Assembly: GCA_964397015.1 (NCBI GenBank)
Contig: CAYNHL010000086.1
Location: 1 to 16,039, forward strand
DNA length: 16,039 bases
Reading direction: 5' to 3'
Origin: MADRE2 sp964397015
GTDB lineage: Bacteria > Desulfobacterota > Desulfobacteria > Desulfobacterales > Desulfobacteraceae
The notes under the pieces were generated by a model. The model worked only from the letters and a program-made list of their open reading frames with translations. It was not told the origin of the DNA and searched no databases. The position numbers and the translations under genes were made by a program. Below, piece after piece: positions 7,653-14,989 of the stretch (position 1 is the stretch's first letter; the number at the start of each line of letters is the position of its first letter).

Positions 7653-8516
7653 ATGAGCCCGAACAACCTGGTTCATAAAATGATCCGGTATTATGACAAG
7701 CGACCGGAGGAAGACCGGCTCGATATGGGGATCGGCCCCATTGAGCGATGGAGAACCAAGGAACTGATCAGTTCGTTTATTGACAAAAAGTCACTTGATA
7801 TCGCTGATATCGGAGGCGGTACAGGCGAATACAGTTTCTGGCTGGCAGCCGGCGGCCACAGGGTGGATCTTTTTGACCTGATGAAGAGGCATGTCGGCCT
7901 TGCAAATATGCGGAACCAGATAGAAAGGTTTAAACTGCGGCGTATTGCACAGGCAGATGCCAGAAAGCTGCCTACCGGTTCGAATTCTTATGACCTGGTT
8001 ATTCTGCATGGCCCATTGTATCATTTTCCCTCAAAAAACGACCGGCTGGCCGCATTACGGGAGGCCCGGCGAATTCTAAAGCCTGACGGCGTGATGCTGG
8101 CCTTTGGAATATCATATACTGCTTCAACCATTGTAGGCCTTCATTCAGGCATGATTTTCGAGGACAATTACCTTGACATGGTGACATCTGAAATTGAAAC
8201 CGGGAGACATCTTCCACCCTCCAATTTTCCGTTTTTATTTGTTGACGGACATTTCCACCGCCCAAGAGAGTTGGAGACAGAGATCAAGGAAAGCGGCCTG
8301 ATTCCAAGATACAGTCTGGCAGTGGAAGGATCGAGCTGGCTGGCACCGGGATTCAACGAGGTCTGGAAAGATCATGAAAAACGTTCAGTGCTGCTTACAG
8401 TTACCCGCCTGCTGGAAAAAGACTGTTACAACAGCCCTCATTTCATGGTGGCAGCAGTTCGCTCTCCTGAACATCTCCTGCGCCGCAGGCTTATCCGGCG
8501 GAATCCCGGCAGCTGA
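7653..8516 (+). CDS. Class I SAM-dependent methyltransferase of unknown substrate
   Basis: This is a 287-residue cytoplasmic protein. Motif I is IADIGGGTGEYSF, with D52 and G54-G58. D75 in DLFDLM is the strand-2 acidic residue. A motif IV-like LVILHGPLYHF is followed by the post-motif REARRILKPDGVM. The N-terminal YYDKRPEEDRL and GPIERWRTKELI resemble a group of uncharacterised methyltransferases found in Firmicutes and other anaerobes that begin with a Tyr-rich segment and a G-x-x-E-x-x-R-T stretch. It is not a paralogue copy of the upstream methyltransferase: apart from the SAM fold the two differ throughout. The gap of 139 bases and a candidate promoter suggest a separate unit. Natural substrates of this group are unknown to me; it may act on small molecules. 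Confidence 0.82.
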   Translation: MSPNNLVHKMIRYYDKRPEEDRLDMGIGPIERWRTKELISSFIDKKSLDIADIGGGTGEYSFWLAAGGHRVDLFDLMKRHVGLANMRNQIERFKLRRIAQADARKLPTGSNSYDLVILHGPLYHFPSKNDRLAALREARRILKPDGVMLAFGISYTASTIVGLHSGMIFEDNYLDMVTSEIETGRHLPPSNFPFLFVDGHFHRPRELETEIKESGLIPRYSLAVEGSSWLAPGFNEVWKDHEKRSVLLTVTRLLEKDCYNSPHFMVAAVRSPEHLLRRRLIRRNPGS

Positions 8517-8626
8517 ATTCCGGCAAGATCACTTCTTTTATCTGAACCTTGTTTTTAACTGCCTGCTTGTATCCTGTAAAAAAATTGTTATGTTCTTGTA
8601 ATGAATCGCCAACTTACAAAAAACAC

Positions 8627-8631
8627 AGGTG
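8627..8631 (+). promoter_or_regulatory. Ribosome binding site setting the lon start
   Basis: AGGTG sits four bases before the ATG at 8636. The frame is open further up to an ATG at 8549, but the extra 29 residues are rich in Cys and basic residues and do not resemble a Lon N-terminus. Confidence 0.5.
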
Positions 8632-8635
8632 CCAT

Positions 8636-11029
8636 ATGACAGATAACGAAAACTTTGTGACCCCCGAAATCATTGCAGATGAAGATTCGAAGAATCAAAA
8701 ACAGCTGGTGCGCAGCAGCATGAAGCCCAATGTGCTTTTCCTGGTGCCCATAACCGGCAGGCCCCACCTGCCGGCCCAGGTGCAGCCATTGATCGTGAAC
8801 AAGCATAAATGGGAAAATACATTGAAAAAAGCGGCTGAAAGTTCCCATAATTTTCTGGGTCTTTCCTATATCAGCTCTTTAGAGTCAGAGGATATCGGGC
8901 CAAACGATTTTTCCAGAATCGGTTGTGTCGTCAAGATGCTCAATGTCGTTGAATTTGAAGGCAGGATACAGTTCATAGCCCACGGACTGGAAAGGTTCAG
9001 GATTACCAGGTTTTTATCGGACACACCTCCTTTTCTCGTACAGGTGGAGTATTTCAGCGAGCCGGTAGAGGATAAAGACCAGCTCAAAGCTTATGCCATA
9101 TCCATTATCAATTCGATCAAGCAGCTGCTTGGAATGAATCCTTTGTATACCGAGGAGCTCAAACAGTACCTGGGAAGGTTCAGCCCGGATGATCCTTCCC
9201 CCCTGGCTGATTTCGCCGCCGGCATCACAACGGCCAGTGGTGACGAGATGCAGGATATCCTTGAAACAATTCCTGTAATTGACCGGATGAAAAAAGTCTT
9301 GATGCTGCTGGCAAAGGAAATTGAAATTGCAAAACTGCAGACAAAGATCCAGAAAGATATAAACGAGAAAGTGGATGACAGCAAACGCAAATTTTTTCTC
9401 AAAGAGCAGCTCAAGGCCATCCAGAAAGAACTGGGAATGGCCAAGGATGACAAAACCAGTGACGTGGAAAACTTTAAGGAAAAATTTTCAAGGCTGAACC
9501 CGCCGGACCATGTCAAAAAAAAGTTTGAAGAAGAAATCGAAAAACTGTCTGTACTTGAAACAGGCTCTTCGGAATACGGGGTTACCCGCAACTACCTGGA
9601 CTGGATCACTTCATTTCCCTGGGGTGTATATTCCGAGGACAACATCGATATTGTACGTGCGGAACAGATCCTGGAGAGGGATCATGCAGGACTCAAGGAT
9701 GTAAAGGAGCGCATTATTGAATTCTTTGCCGCCGGTATTTACCGGAAAAACATCTCCGGTTCCATTATTTTGTTCGTAGGCCCCCCGGGTGTCGGAAAAA
9801 CATCCATTGGGAAATCCATTGCCGAAGCGCTGGGAAGAAAATTTTACCGGTTCAGCCTGGGCGGTATCCGGGATGAAGCGGAAATCAAGGGACACAGGCG
9901 GACATATGTGGGTGCGCTTCCGGGTAAGATGGTTCAGGCCCTGAAAGATACCGAGGTCGCCAATCCGGTGATCATGCTGGACGAAGTGGACAAGATAGGA
10001 TCTTCTTTCCAGGGGGATCCGGCCTCGGCCCTGCTTGAAGTTCTGGACCCGGAGCAGAACCATGAATTTCTCGATCACTACCTGGATCTCAGGATCGATT
10101 TATCCAAGGTCCTGTTCATCTGCACGGCAAACCAGCTGGATACAATTCCAGGACCGTTGCTGGACAGGATGGACATGATCCGTTTATCCGGGTATATCAC
10201 CCGGGAAAAGATGGAGATCGCCAGAAAGCATTTGTGGCCGAAATTATTGAAACGCAATAAAATCAAATCGAGTATTTTTTCCATTACCGATCCGACCCTG
10301 CGCCAGATTATTGAAGGATACGCCAGGGAGGCCGGGGTCAGAAATCTTGAAAAAATGCTCAATAAAATTATCAGGAAAGGTATTGTCAAGCTGTTGAAAA
10401 CAGATGAAGGCCGGATCAATGTCAATTTGAAAAACCTGGAGACGTATCTGGGGCCTGTCACGTTCAAAAAAGAAAAACGGATGTCGGGAGTCGGCGTGGT
10501 AACCGGGCTTGCATGGACCGCAATGGGGGGTGTCACCCTGCCGGTGGAGGTAACCCGTGTGCATACCAAATCGGCCGGGATCAAGCTTACCGGCAAGCTC
10601 GGCGATGTAATGAAGGAGTCGGCCGAGATTGCCGCAAGCTATATACGCGCCCATTTAAAGACATTCAAGGCAGATCCTGATTATTTTGACGATGCCTTTT
10701 TGCATATCCATGTCCCGGAGGGGGCAACCCCTAAAGACGGTCCCAGCGCCGGTATAACCATTGCCACGGCACTTCTGTCGCTTGCCCTGGGGAAAAAGGT
10801 GGACCAGGACCTGGCCATGACCGGGGAACTGACCCTTACCGGAGAGGTCCTGCCCGTGGGGGGTATCCAGGAAAAAATCATTGCGGCCCGAAGGTCAAAA
10901 ATCAGGCAGGTTATTCTGCCCCAGGCAGTGAAACCGGAATTTACAGAGCTTCCGGACCATATAAAGGAAGATATCACCTTTCATTTTGTCAAAAAATTCA
11001 AAGATGTATACAAGATAGCATTTTTATAG
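8636..11029 (+). CDS. lon: ATP-dependent protease Lon
   Basis: This 797-residue cytoplasmic protease degrades misfolded and selected regulatory proteins as a ring-shaped hexamer. It has the normal length of LonA. The N-terminal substrate-binding domain (about residues 25-220) begins at the VLFLVPITGRP region. A coiled-coil linker includes the typical KFFLKEQLKAIQKELG. The AAA+ module has Walker A GPPGVGKT (382-389) and Walker B with D449-E450 in MLDEVDKIG, followed by the sensor stretch FICTANQLDTIP. The C-terminal protease domain has S704 in PKDGPSAG and K747 in GGIQEK. Their spacing of 43 equals that of the E. coli Ser-Lys dyad (S679/K722). The start at 8636 is preferred over an upstream in-frame ATG at 8549. 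I see no heat-shock promoter that I would trust. The stop overlaps the end of the convergent kinase gene, and no terminator lies between them. Confidence 0.97.
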   Translation: MTDNENFVTPEIIADEDSKNQKQLVRSSMKPNVLFLVPITGRPHLPAQVQPLIVNKHKWENTLKKAAESSHNFLGLSYISSLESEDIGPNDFSRIGCVVKMLNVVEFEGRIQFIAHGLERFRITRFLSDTPPFLVQVEYFSEPVEDKDQLKAYAISIINSIKQLLGMNPLYTEELKQYLGRFSPDDPSPLADFAAGITTASGDEMQDILETIPVIDRMKKVLMLLAKEIEIAKLQTKIQKDINEKVDDSKRKFFLKEQLKAIQKELGMAKDDKTSDVENFKEKFSRLNPPDHVKKKFEEEIEKLSVLETGSSEYGVTRNYLDWITSFPWGVYSEDNIDIVRAEQILERDHAGLKDVKERIIEFFAAGIYRKNISGSIILFVGPPGVGKTSIGKSIAEALGRKFYRFSLGGIRDEAEIKGHRRTYVGALPGKMVQALKDTEVANPVIMLDEVDKIGSSFQGDPASALLEVLDPEQNHEFLDHYLDLRIDLSKVLFICTANQLDTIPGPLLDRMDMIRLSGYITREKMEIARKHLWPKLLKRNKIKSSIFSITDPTLRQIIEGYAREAGVRNLEKMLNKIIRKGIVKLLKTDEGRINVNLKNLETYLGPVTFKKEKRMSGVGVVTGLAWTAMGGVTLPVEVTRVHTKSAGIKLTGKLGDVMKESAEIAASYIRAHLKTFKADPDYFDDAFLHIHVPEGATPKDGPSAGITIATALLSLALGKKVDQDLAMTGELTLTGEVLPVGGIQEKIIAARRSKIRQVILPQAVKPEFTELPDHIKEDITFHFVKKFKDVYKIAFL

Positions 11030-12004
11030 CAGTGCCCTGATTTTTTCCCATCCTGCATCCGGAATGCTGGCGCCTATTACCTGGCAGACTTCATATCCGC
11101 ATGCCGAGGCCAGGTGGCCGGATTTTTCAATGGAGCGGCCATGGGCTATTCCATAAAGGAATCCGGCCGCCCACAGGTCTCCTGCGCCGGTGGTATCGAT
11201 CGGGGGCTCTCCTGTAACCGGATCTATCTTCGTGACCTGGCCGTTGTGTGATATCAGGCTGCCGTTTTTTCCCAGCTTCAAAACACCGTATGTTACATTT
11301 TCTGACAGGGCAGCCAGGGCCTTTTCTTCATTTTCATGGCCTGTAAAGGCAGCTGCCTCGTCTTCGTTGGCCAGAAGGATATCCACGTATTCATGCACGA
11401 TGTGGTCCAGCAGTGTCCTGGTGCGGTTGACCACCTCAAAGCTTGCAAGGTCCAGGGCGATAAGGGCTCCGGCCTTCCTGGCAGCCTCGAGGGATGCCAG
11501 GATCAGAGCAGGGTTGAAGACCAGGTAGCCTTCTATCAGTGCTATGGCCGAATCCTTGAACATGTGTTCAGTGATGCTGTCAATGGACATTTCCACCGAT
11601 GCTCCCAGAAACGTGAACATGGACCGCTGGGCATCCGGGGTGATGACCGAAAGGCATTTGCCCGTAGGACTTGAAGAAACGGAAACCCGGGTTTCTACCT
11701 GGCTTGCCGTCAAAAAATTTTCAAATATTGTTCCAAACATATCGTCTCCGCGCTGGCCTATGTAACGGGCTTTTCCACCGAGCATGCCAACGCCCAGGAT
11801 GGTGTTGCAGGCTGCGCCGCCGGGGACGATTTTTGGTTTCTGTGCGGTCTGTGCCAGAAGGTGCTGGATGTCGGCATCGCCGGAATAGGTCATCCCGCCT
11901 TTTTCTTTCTTGTGGTCCAGTAAAAACTGGTCGGTCTCATGGATCAGTATATCGACCAGGGCATTGCCGATAGCCGTGATCCGGGTGGGGTTCTCCTGAT
12001 ACAT
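11024..12004 (-). CDS. PfkB-family kinase, probable adenosine kinase
   Basis: This 326-residue sugar/nucleoside kinase would phosphorylate adenosine to AMP using ATP. PfkB landmarks are present: the N-terminal GNALVDIL, VPGGAACNTILGVGMLGG (ribose and glycine-rich region), and the C-terminal signature DTTGAGD at 270-276, with D276 as catalytic base. The TGKCLSVITPDAQRSMFTFLGAS-like region (about residue 110 on) resembles proteins annotated as adenosine kinase more than ribokinase or fructokinase. Divergent from metK and one gene away from ahcY, it fits removal of adenosine released by AhcY; this context is the main support for substrate. An alternative is another nucleoside or sugar kinase. 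AAGGAG lies 11 bases before the ATG, a slightly long spacing. Its stop codon at 11024-11026 sits inside the last codons of lon. Confidence 0.82.
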   Translation of the reverse strand: MYQENPTRITAIGNALVDILIHETDQFLLDHKKEKGGMTYSGDADIQHLLAQTAQKPKIVPGGAACNTILGVGMLGGKARYIGQRGDDMFGTIFENFLTASQVETRVSVSSSPTGKCLSVITPDAQRSMFTFLGASVEMSIDSITEHMFKDSAIALIEGYLVFNPALILASLEAARKAGALIALDLASFEVVNRTRTLLDHIVHEYVDILLANEDEAAAFTGHENEEKALAALSENVTYGVLKLGKNGSLISHNGQVTKIDPVTGEPPIDTTGAGDLWAAGFLYGIAHGRSIEKSGHLASACGYEVCQVIGASIPDAGWEKIRALL

Positions 12005-12043
12005 ATTTTAGCATTCTCCTTGTTGAATGATTGAGTTTTATCA

Positions 12044-12072
12044 ATACTATGTCACCTGTCTGCAGGATACAA
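12044..12072 (-). promoter_or_regulatory. Possible promoter of the PfkB/adenosine kinase gene
   Basis: On the minus strand, TTGTAT (plus 12067-12072) and TAGTAT (plus 12044-12049) are 17 bases apart, with moderate matches to sigma70 consensus. This would give a leader of about 30-35 bases. The octamer TATCAATA (12039-12046) overlaps the -10. Confidence 0.35.
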
Positions 12073-12079
12073 CGTTTTA

Positions 12080-12107
12080 TTGACAAAAATTATTTATGGG
12101 ATATATT
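12080..12107 (+). promoter_or_regulatory. Sigma70 promoter of metK
   Basis: TTGACA at 12080-12085 is a perfect -35. TATATT at 12102-12107 (five of six) follows after a 16-base spacer. Transcription would begin near 12114, giving a leader of about 75 bases, too short for a full SAM-I riboswitch. Confidence 0.75.
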
Positions 12108-12124
12108 AAACAGGTTTTGCACAG

Positions 12125-12153
12125 CGGATTGATCCGGATGGAAAGTTATCCAT
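12125..12153 (+). promoter_or_regulatory. Alternating GGAT/ATCC elements in the metK leader
   Basis: CGGATTGATCCG (12125-12136) is a near-perfect palindrome, overlapped by GGAT-N8-ATCC (12136-12151), which also lies in ATGGA-N6-TCCAT (12138-12153). The middle ATCC (12132-12135) and GGAT (12136-12139) could each pair with more than one partner, so two small alternative hairpins are possible upstream of the ribosome site. It matches no riboswitch class I know. Confidence 0.3.
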
Positions 12154-12188
12154 TTTACAATTATTCATCTTAAGACAAGGAGATTCAA

Positions 12189-13361
12189 ATGACGGAAAAC
12201 CAATCTATCCTGTTTACGTCGGAATCTGTAACCGAGGGACATCCCGATAAAGTGGCGGATGCCATATCAGACAGCATCCTGGACGCAATGATGGCCGAAG
12301 ACAAAGAATGCCGGGTTGCCTGTGAAACCCTTGTGACGACAGGTCTTGCCATGGTGGCAGGCGAGATAACCACTTCCTGCTATGTCGATATTCCTGAAGT
12401 TGTCAGGCATACCATAAAGGATATCGGATACAACTCATCCAACATGGGATTTGACTGGCAGACCTGCTCGGTGATCACCAGCATAGACCACCAGTCACTT
12501 GATATTGCCCAGGGGGTGAATGAAGGCGACGGATTGTACAAAGAACAGGGGGCAGGAGACCAGGGGTTGATGTTCGGGTTTGCTACGGATGAAACCCCGG
12601 AATTGATGCCCATGCCGCTGATTTATGCACATAAGCTTACCAAGCGGCTGGCCCAGGTTAGAAAAAATGGAGCCCTGGATTTTTTAAGACCCGACGGAAA
12701 ATCCCAGGTAACTATTGAATATGTCAATGGTGCGCCGGTGAGAGTGGATACTGTGGTTGTCTCTGCCCAGCATTCTCCCGATGTTTCTTATGATGATCTC
12801 AAGGCTGCCATTGTCAGGGAAGTGGTCAAGAAAGTGATTCCGGAGGAAATGATGGACGGGGATACCAAGTTGTTCATCAATCCTACCGGCCGTTTTGTCA
12901 TCGGCGGACCAATGGGTGACTGCGGAGTGACCGGCCGGAAAATCATAGTTGATACCTATGGCGGGCAGGGAAGTCACGGCGGCGGGTGTTTTTCCGGAAA
13001 AGACCCTTCAAAGGTAGACCGGAGCGCTTCCTACATGGGCAGGTACGTGGCCAAGAATCTGGTCGCTGCAGGACTTGCCAGAAAATGTGAAATTCAGGTT
13101 GCCTATGCCATAGGTGTGTCGCAGCCGGTTTCTCTGATGGTGGATTTCAAGGGAACAGGCACTATTGCGGAAGCAAAAGCCGTGGATATAGTAAAAAAGG
13201 TGTTTGATCTGACTCCGGCCGGAATTATCAGGTCCCTGGACCTGAAACGGCCTATTTACCGCAAGACATCGGCCTATGGTCATTTCGGGCGCAAAGATCC
13301 TGACTTTACCTGGGAGAGGACCGATAAATCAGACGAGATCCGGGACCTGGCCGGATTGTAA
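12189..13361 (+). CDS. metK: S-adenosylmethionine synthetase
   Basis: This 390-residue cytoplasmic enzyme makes SAM from methionine and ATP, releasing phosphate and pyrophosphate. The family signatures are intact: SESVTEGHPDKVAD with H18 and D20, GAGDQG at 121-126, and the glycine-rich GGGCFSGKDPSKVDRS at 264-279, with K271 and D272. C267 takes a position that is alanine in E. coli MetK (GGAFSGKD), a conservative change. The length is standard, so the gene is complete. AAGGAG at 12177-12182 lies six bases before the ATG. It has a strong promoter, a short leader and a very strong terminator at 13386-13443, so it is a single-gene unit. It supplies the methyl donor for the two methyltransferases in the window and pairs functionally with the adjacent ahcY. 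Confidence 0.98.
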   Translation: MTENQSILFTSESVTEGHPDKVADAISDSILDAMMAEDKECRVACETLVTTGLAMVAGEITTSCYVDIPEVVRHTIKDIGYNSSNMGFDWQTCSVITSIDHQSLDIAQGVNEGDGLYKEQGAGDQGLMFGFATDETPELMPMPLIYAHKLTKRLAQVRKNGALDFLRPDGKSQVTIEYVNGAPVRVDTVVVSAQHSPDVSYDDLKAAIVREVVKKVIPEEMMDGDTKLFINPTGRFVIGGPMGDCGVTGRKIIVDTYGGQGSHGGGCFSGKDPSKVDRSASYMGRYVAKNLVAAGLARKCEIQVAYAIGVSQPVSLMVDFKGTGTIAEAKAVDIVKKVFDLTPAGIIRSLDLKRPIYRKTSAYGHFGRKDPDFTWERTDKSDEIRDLAGL

Positions 13362-13385
13362 AAACTGTACATTTTTGTCGCGTTT

Positions 13386-13443
13386 CGCCTGCTGCCCCGT
13401 TTTATGTTTTTGCCGGACGGGGCAGCAGGCGTTTTTTATTTTT
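13386..13443 (+). terminator. Strong intrinsic terminator after metK
   Basis: CGCCTGCTGCCCCG (13386-13399) and CGGGGCAGCAGGCG (13418-13431) form a perfect 14-bp GC-rich stem with an 18-base loop. TTTTTTATTTTT follows from 13432. It lies 25 bases after the metK stop and just before the ahcY promoter, so it should insulate the two genes. Confidence 0.95.
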
Positions 13444-13447
13444 ATCG

Positions 13448-13476
13448 TTGACAGACCGGATAAAATTCAGTATCTT
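13448..13476 (+). promoter_or_regulatory. Sigma70 promoter of ahcY
   Basis: A perfect -35 TTGACA at 13448-13453 is followed after 17 bases by TATCTT at 13471-13476 (four of six). Transcription would start near 13483, leaving a leader of about 60 bases that contains the inverted repeat at 13488-13513. Confidence 0.7.
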
Positions 13477-13487
13477 GGATTTAAATG

Positions 13488-13513
13488 AACATATCAATAT
13501 ATTTTGATATGTT
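13488..13513. promoter_or_regulatory. Perfect inverted repeat in the ahcY leader, probable operator
   Basis: AACATATCAA (13488-13497) and TTGATATGTT (13504-13513) are perfect reverse complements around the six bases TATATT. The element starts about five bases after the predicted transcription start, a classic repressor position. It is AT-rich with no T-run after it, so a terminator is unlikely. A repressor of the ArsR type such as SahR, known to control SAH-recycling genes in some sulfate reducers, is a candidate; I have not matched it to a known motif. A weak mRNA hairpin is the alternative. Confidence 0.55.
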
Positions 13514-13543
13514 TGAATTGAAATTATCAACAGGAGAACAAGT

Positions 13544-14989
13544 ATGCGCCAGACAATCGTTGACCCATCCTATATCGAACTGGATCCCGGTCTGAAAAAC
13601 AAGGTAAAAGACATTACCCTTGCGGAAGACGGATACAAGGATATGCAGCTGTCGGAAAAAGAAATGCCGGGACTGATGGCGATCAGGGAAAAATATGGAC
13701 CGTCCCGTCCCCTCGAGGGATTAAAGATCATGGGAAGCCTTCATATGACCATTCAGACCGCCATGCTCATCGATACCCTTTATGAACTTGGAGCTGATGT
13801 AAGGTGGGCCACCTGCAATATCTTTTCGACCCAGGATCATGCAGCTGCCGCTATTGCAGAAAAGCAAAGTGCCGCCGTTTTTGCCTGGAAAGGCGAAACC
13901 CTGGAAGAATTCTGGTGGTGCACGGAACAGGCGCTGACCTGGCCGGATGGCAGTGGGCCTGACCTGATCGTGGATGACGGAGGGGATGCCACTTTGTTCG
14001 TGCACATGGGCGCCAGGGTGGAGAGCGATCCCGGCCTTCTGGACCAGGAAACCAGGAGCCCGGATGAAAAATGCCTGATGGACAGGTTGCGTGTCAGCTA
14101 CATGAACGATTCTCAGAGGTGGACAAGAATCGCTGAAAAAATCCGGGGGGTGTCAGAAGAAACCACCACCGGTGTGCACCGGCTGTACCACCTGGCTGAG
14201 AGAAATGAACTTTTGTTCCCGGCCATCAATGTCAATGATTCTGTGACCAAGTCCAAGTTTGACAACCTTTACGGATGCAGGGAGTCCCTGGCTGACGGTA
14301 TCAAGCGGGCAACCGATGTCATGCTTGCCGGAAAGACCGTGGTGGTGGCTGGATACGGTGATGTGGGCAAAGGATGCGCATCATCCATGAAAGGGTATGG
14401 CGCCATTGTCCTGGTAACGGAAATTGATCCAATTTGCGCCCTGCAGGCTGCCATGGAAGGCTACCAGGTCGTTACCATGGAACAGGCAGCTGTGCTTGGA
14501 GATATTTTTGTGACTGCGACCGGCAACTACCATGTCATCCGGGGCGAGCATATCGAGCAGATGAAGGATGAAGCCATTATCTGCAATATCGGTCATTTTG
14601 ACAATGAAATAGACATGCACTACCTGGAAAGTTATCCTGGTGCAGTGAAACTGAATATCAAGCCCCAGGTCGACAAGTGGACCCTGCCGTCCGGAAAGTC
14701 CGTGGTCGTTCTGGCAGAAGGGCGCCTGGTGAACCTCGGATGCGCCACCGGACATCCCAGCTTTGTCATGAGCTGCAGTTTCTCCAACCAGGTGATGGCC
14801 CAGATCAAGCTGGCAGACGAAGACCTTGAGAAAAAGGTGTATACTCTTCCCAAGGAGCTGGATGAAGAGGTGGCAAGGCTGCATCTGAAAAATCTTTCAG
14901 TCCGGTTGACCCGTTTGACTCAGGAACAGGCCGACTATATAGGGGTCAAGGTTGAAGGGCCTTATAAATCGGATCTCTATCGCTATTGA
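13544..14989 (+). CDS. ahcY: Adenosylhomocysteinase (S-adenosylhomocysteine hydrolase)
   Basis: This 481-residue NAD-dependent cytoplasmic enzyme splits S-adenosylhomocysteine into homocysteine and adenosine, relieving product inhibition of methyltransferases. Substrate-site blocks are present: DDGGDAT, EETTTGVHRLY and NVNDSVTKSKFDNLYGC. The NAD-binding GYGDVGKG is at 270-277, followed by VTEIDP; NIGHFDNEIDM lies further on. The C-terminal YKSDLYRY keeps the lysine (K475) and tyrosine (Y479) that reach into the partner subunit's NAD site. It is longer than the 432-residue human enzyme by an internal insertion typical of many bacterial forms. AGGAGA at 13532-13537 supports the ATG at 13544. 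It has its own promoter and palindrome and lies directly behind metK. Its stop overlaps the end of the convergent kinase gene, with no terminator in between. Confidence 0.98.
   Translation: MRQTIVDPSYIELDPGLKNKVKDITLAEDGYKDMQLSEKEMPGLMAIREKYGPSRPLEGLKIMGSLHMTIQTAMLIDTLYELGADVRWATCNIFSTQDHAAAAIAEKQSAAVFAWKGETLEEFWWCTEQALTWPDGSGPDLIVDDGGDATLFVHMGARVESDPGLLDQETRSPDEKCLMDRLRVSYMNDSQRWTRIAEKIRGVSEETTTGVHRLYHLAERNELLFPAINVNDSVTKSKFDNLYGCRESLADGIKRATDVMLAGKTVVVAGYGDVGKGCASSMKGYGAIVLVTEIDPICALQAAMEGYQVVTMEQAAVLGDIFVTATGNYHVIRGEHIEQMKDEAIICNIGHFDNEIDMHYLESYPGAVKLNIKPQVDKWTLPSGKSVVVLAEGRLVNLGCATGHPSFVMSCSFSNQVMAQIKLADEDLEKKVYTLPKELDEEVARLHLKNLSVRLTRLTQEQADYIGVKVEGPYKSDLYRY

Noticed and set aside
8499..8522. 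Terminator at the end of the second methyltransferase
   Set aside because: CGGAAT and ATTCCG form a 6-bp inverted repeat across the stop codon, but the loop is 12 bases and no T-run follows.
8567..8594. Promoter for lon
   Set aside because: TTGTAT and TATGTT are 16 bases apart, but the -35 matches only three positions and no heat-shock element is visible.
12108..12188. Known SAM riboswitch upstream of metK
   Set aside because: The leader is only about 75 bases and lacks the multi-helix core of SAM-I and the motifs I know for other SAM or SAH classes; only short repeats remain.
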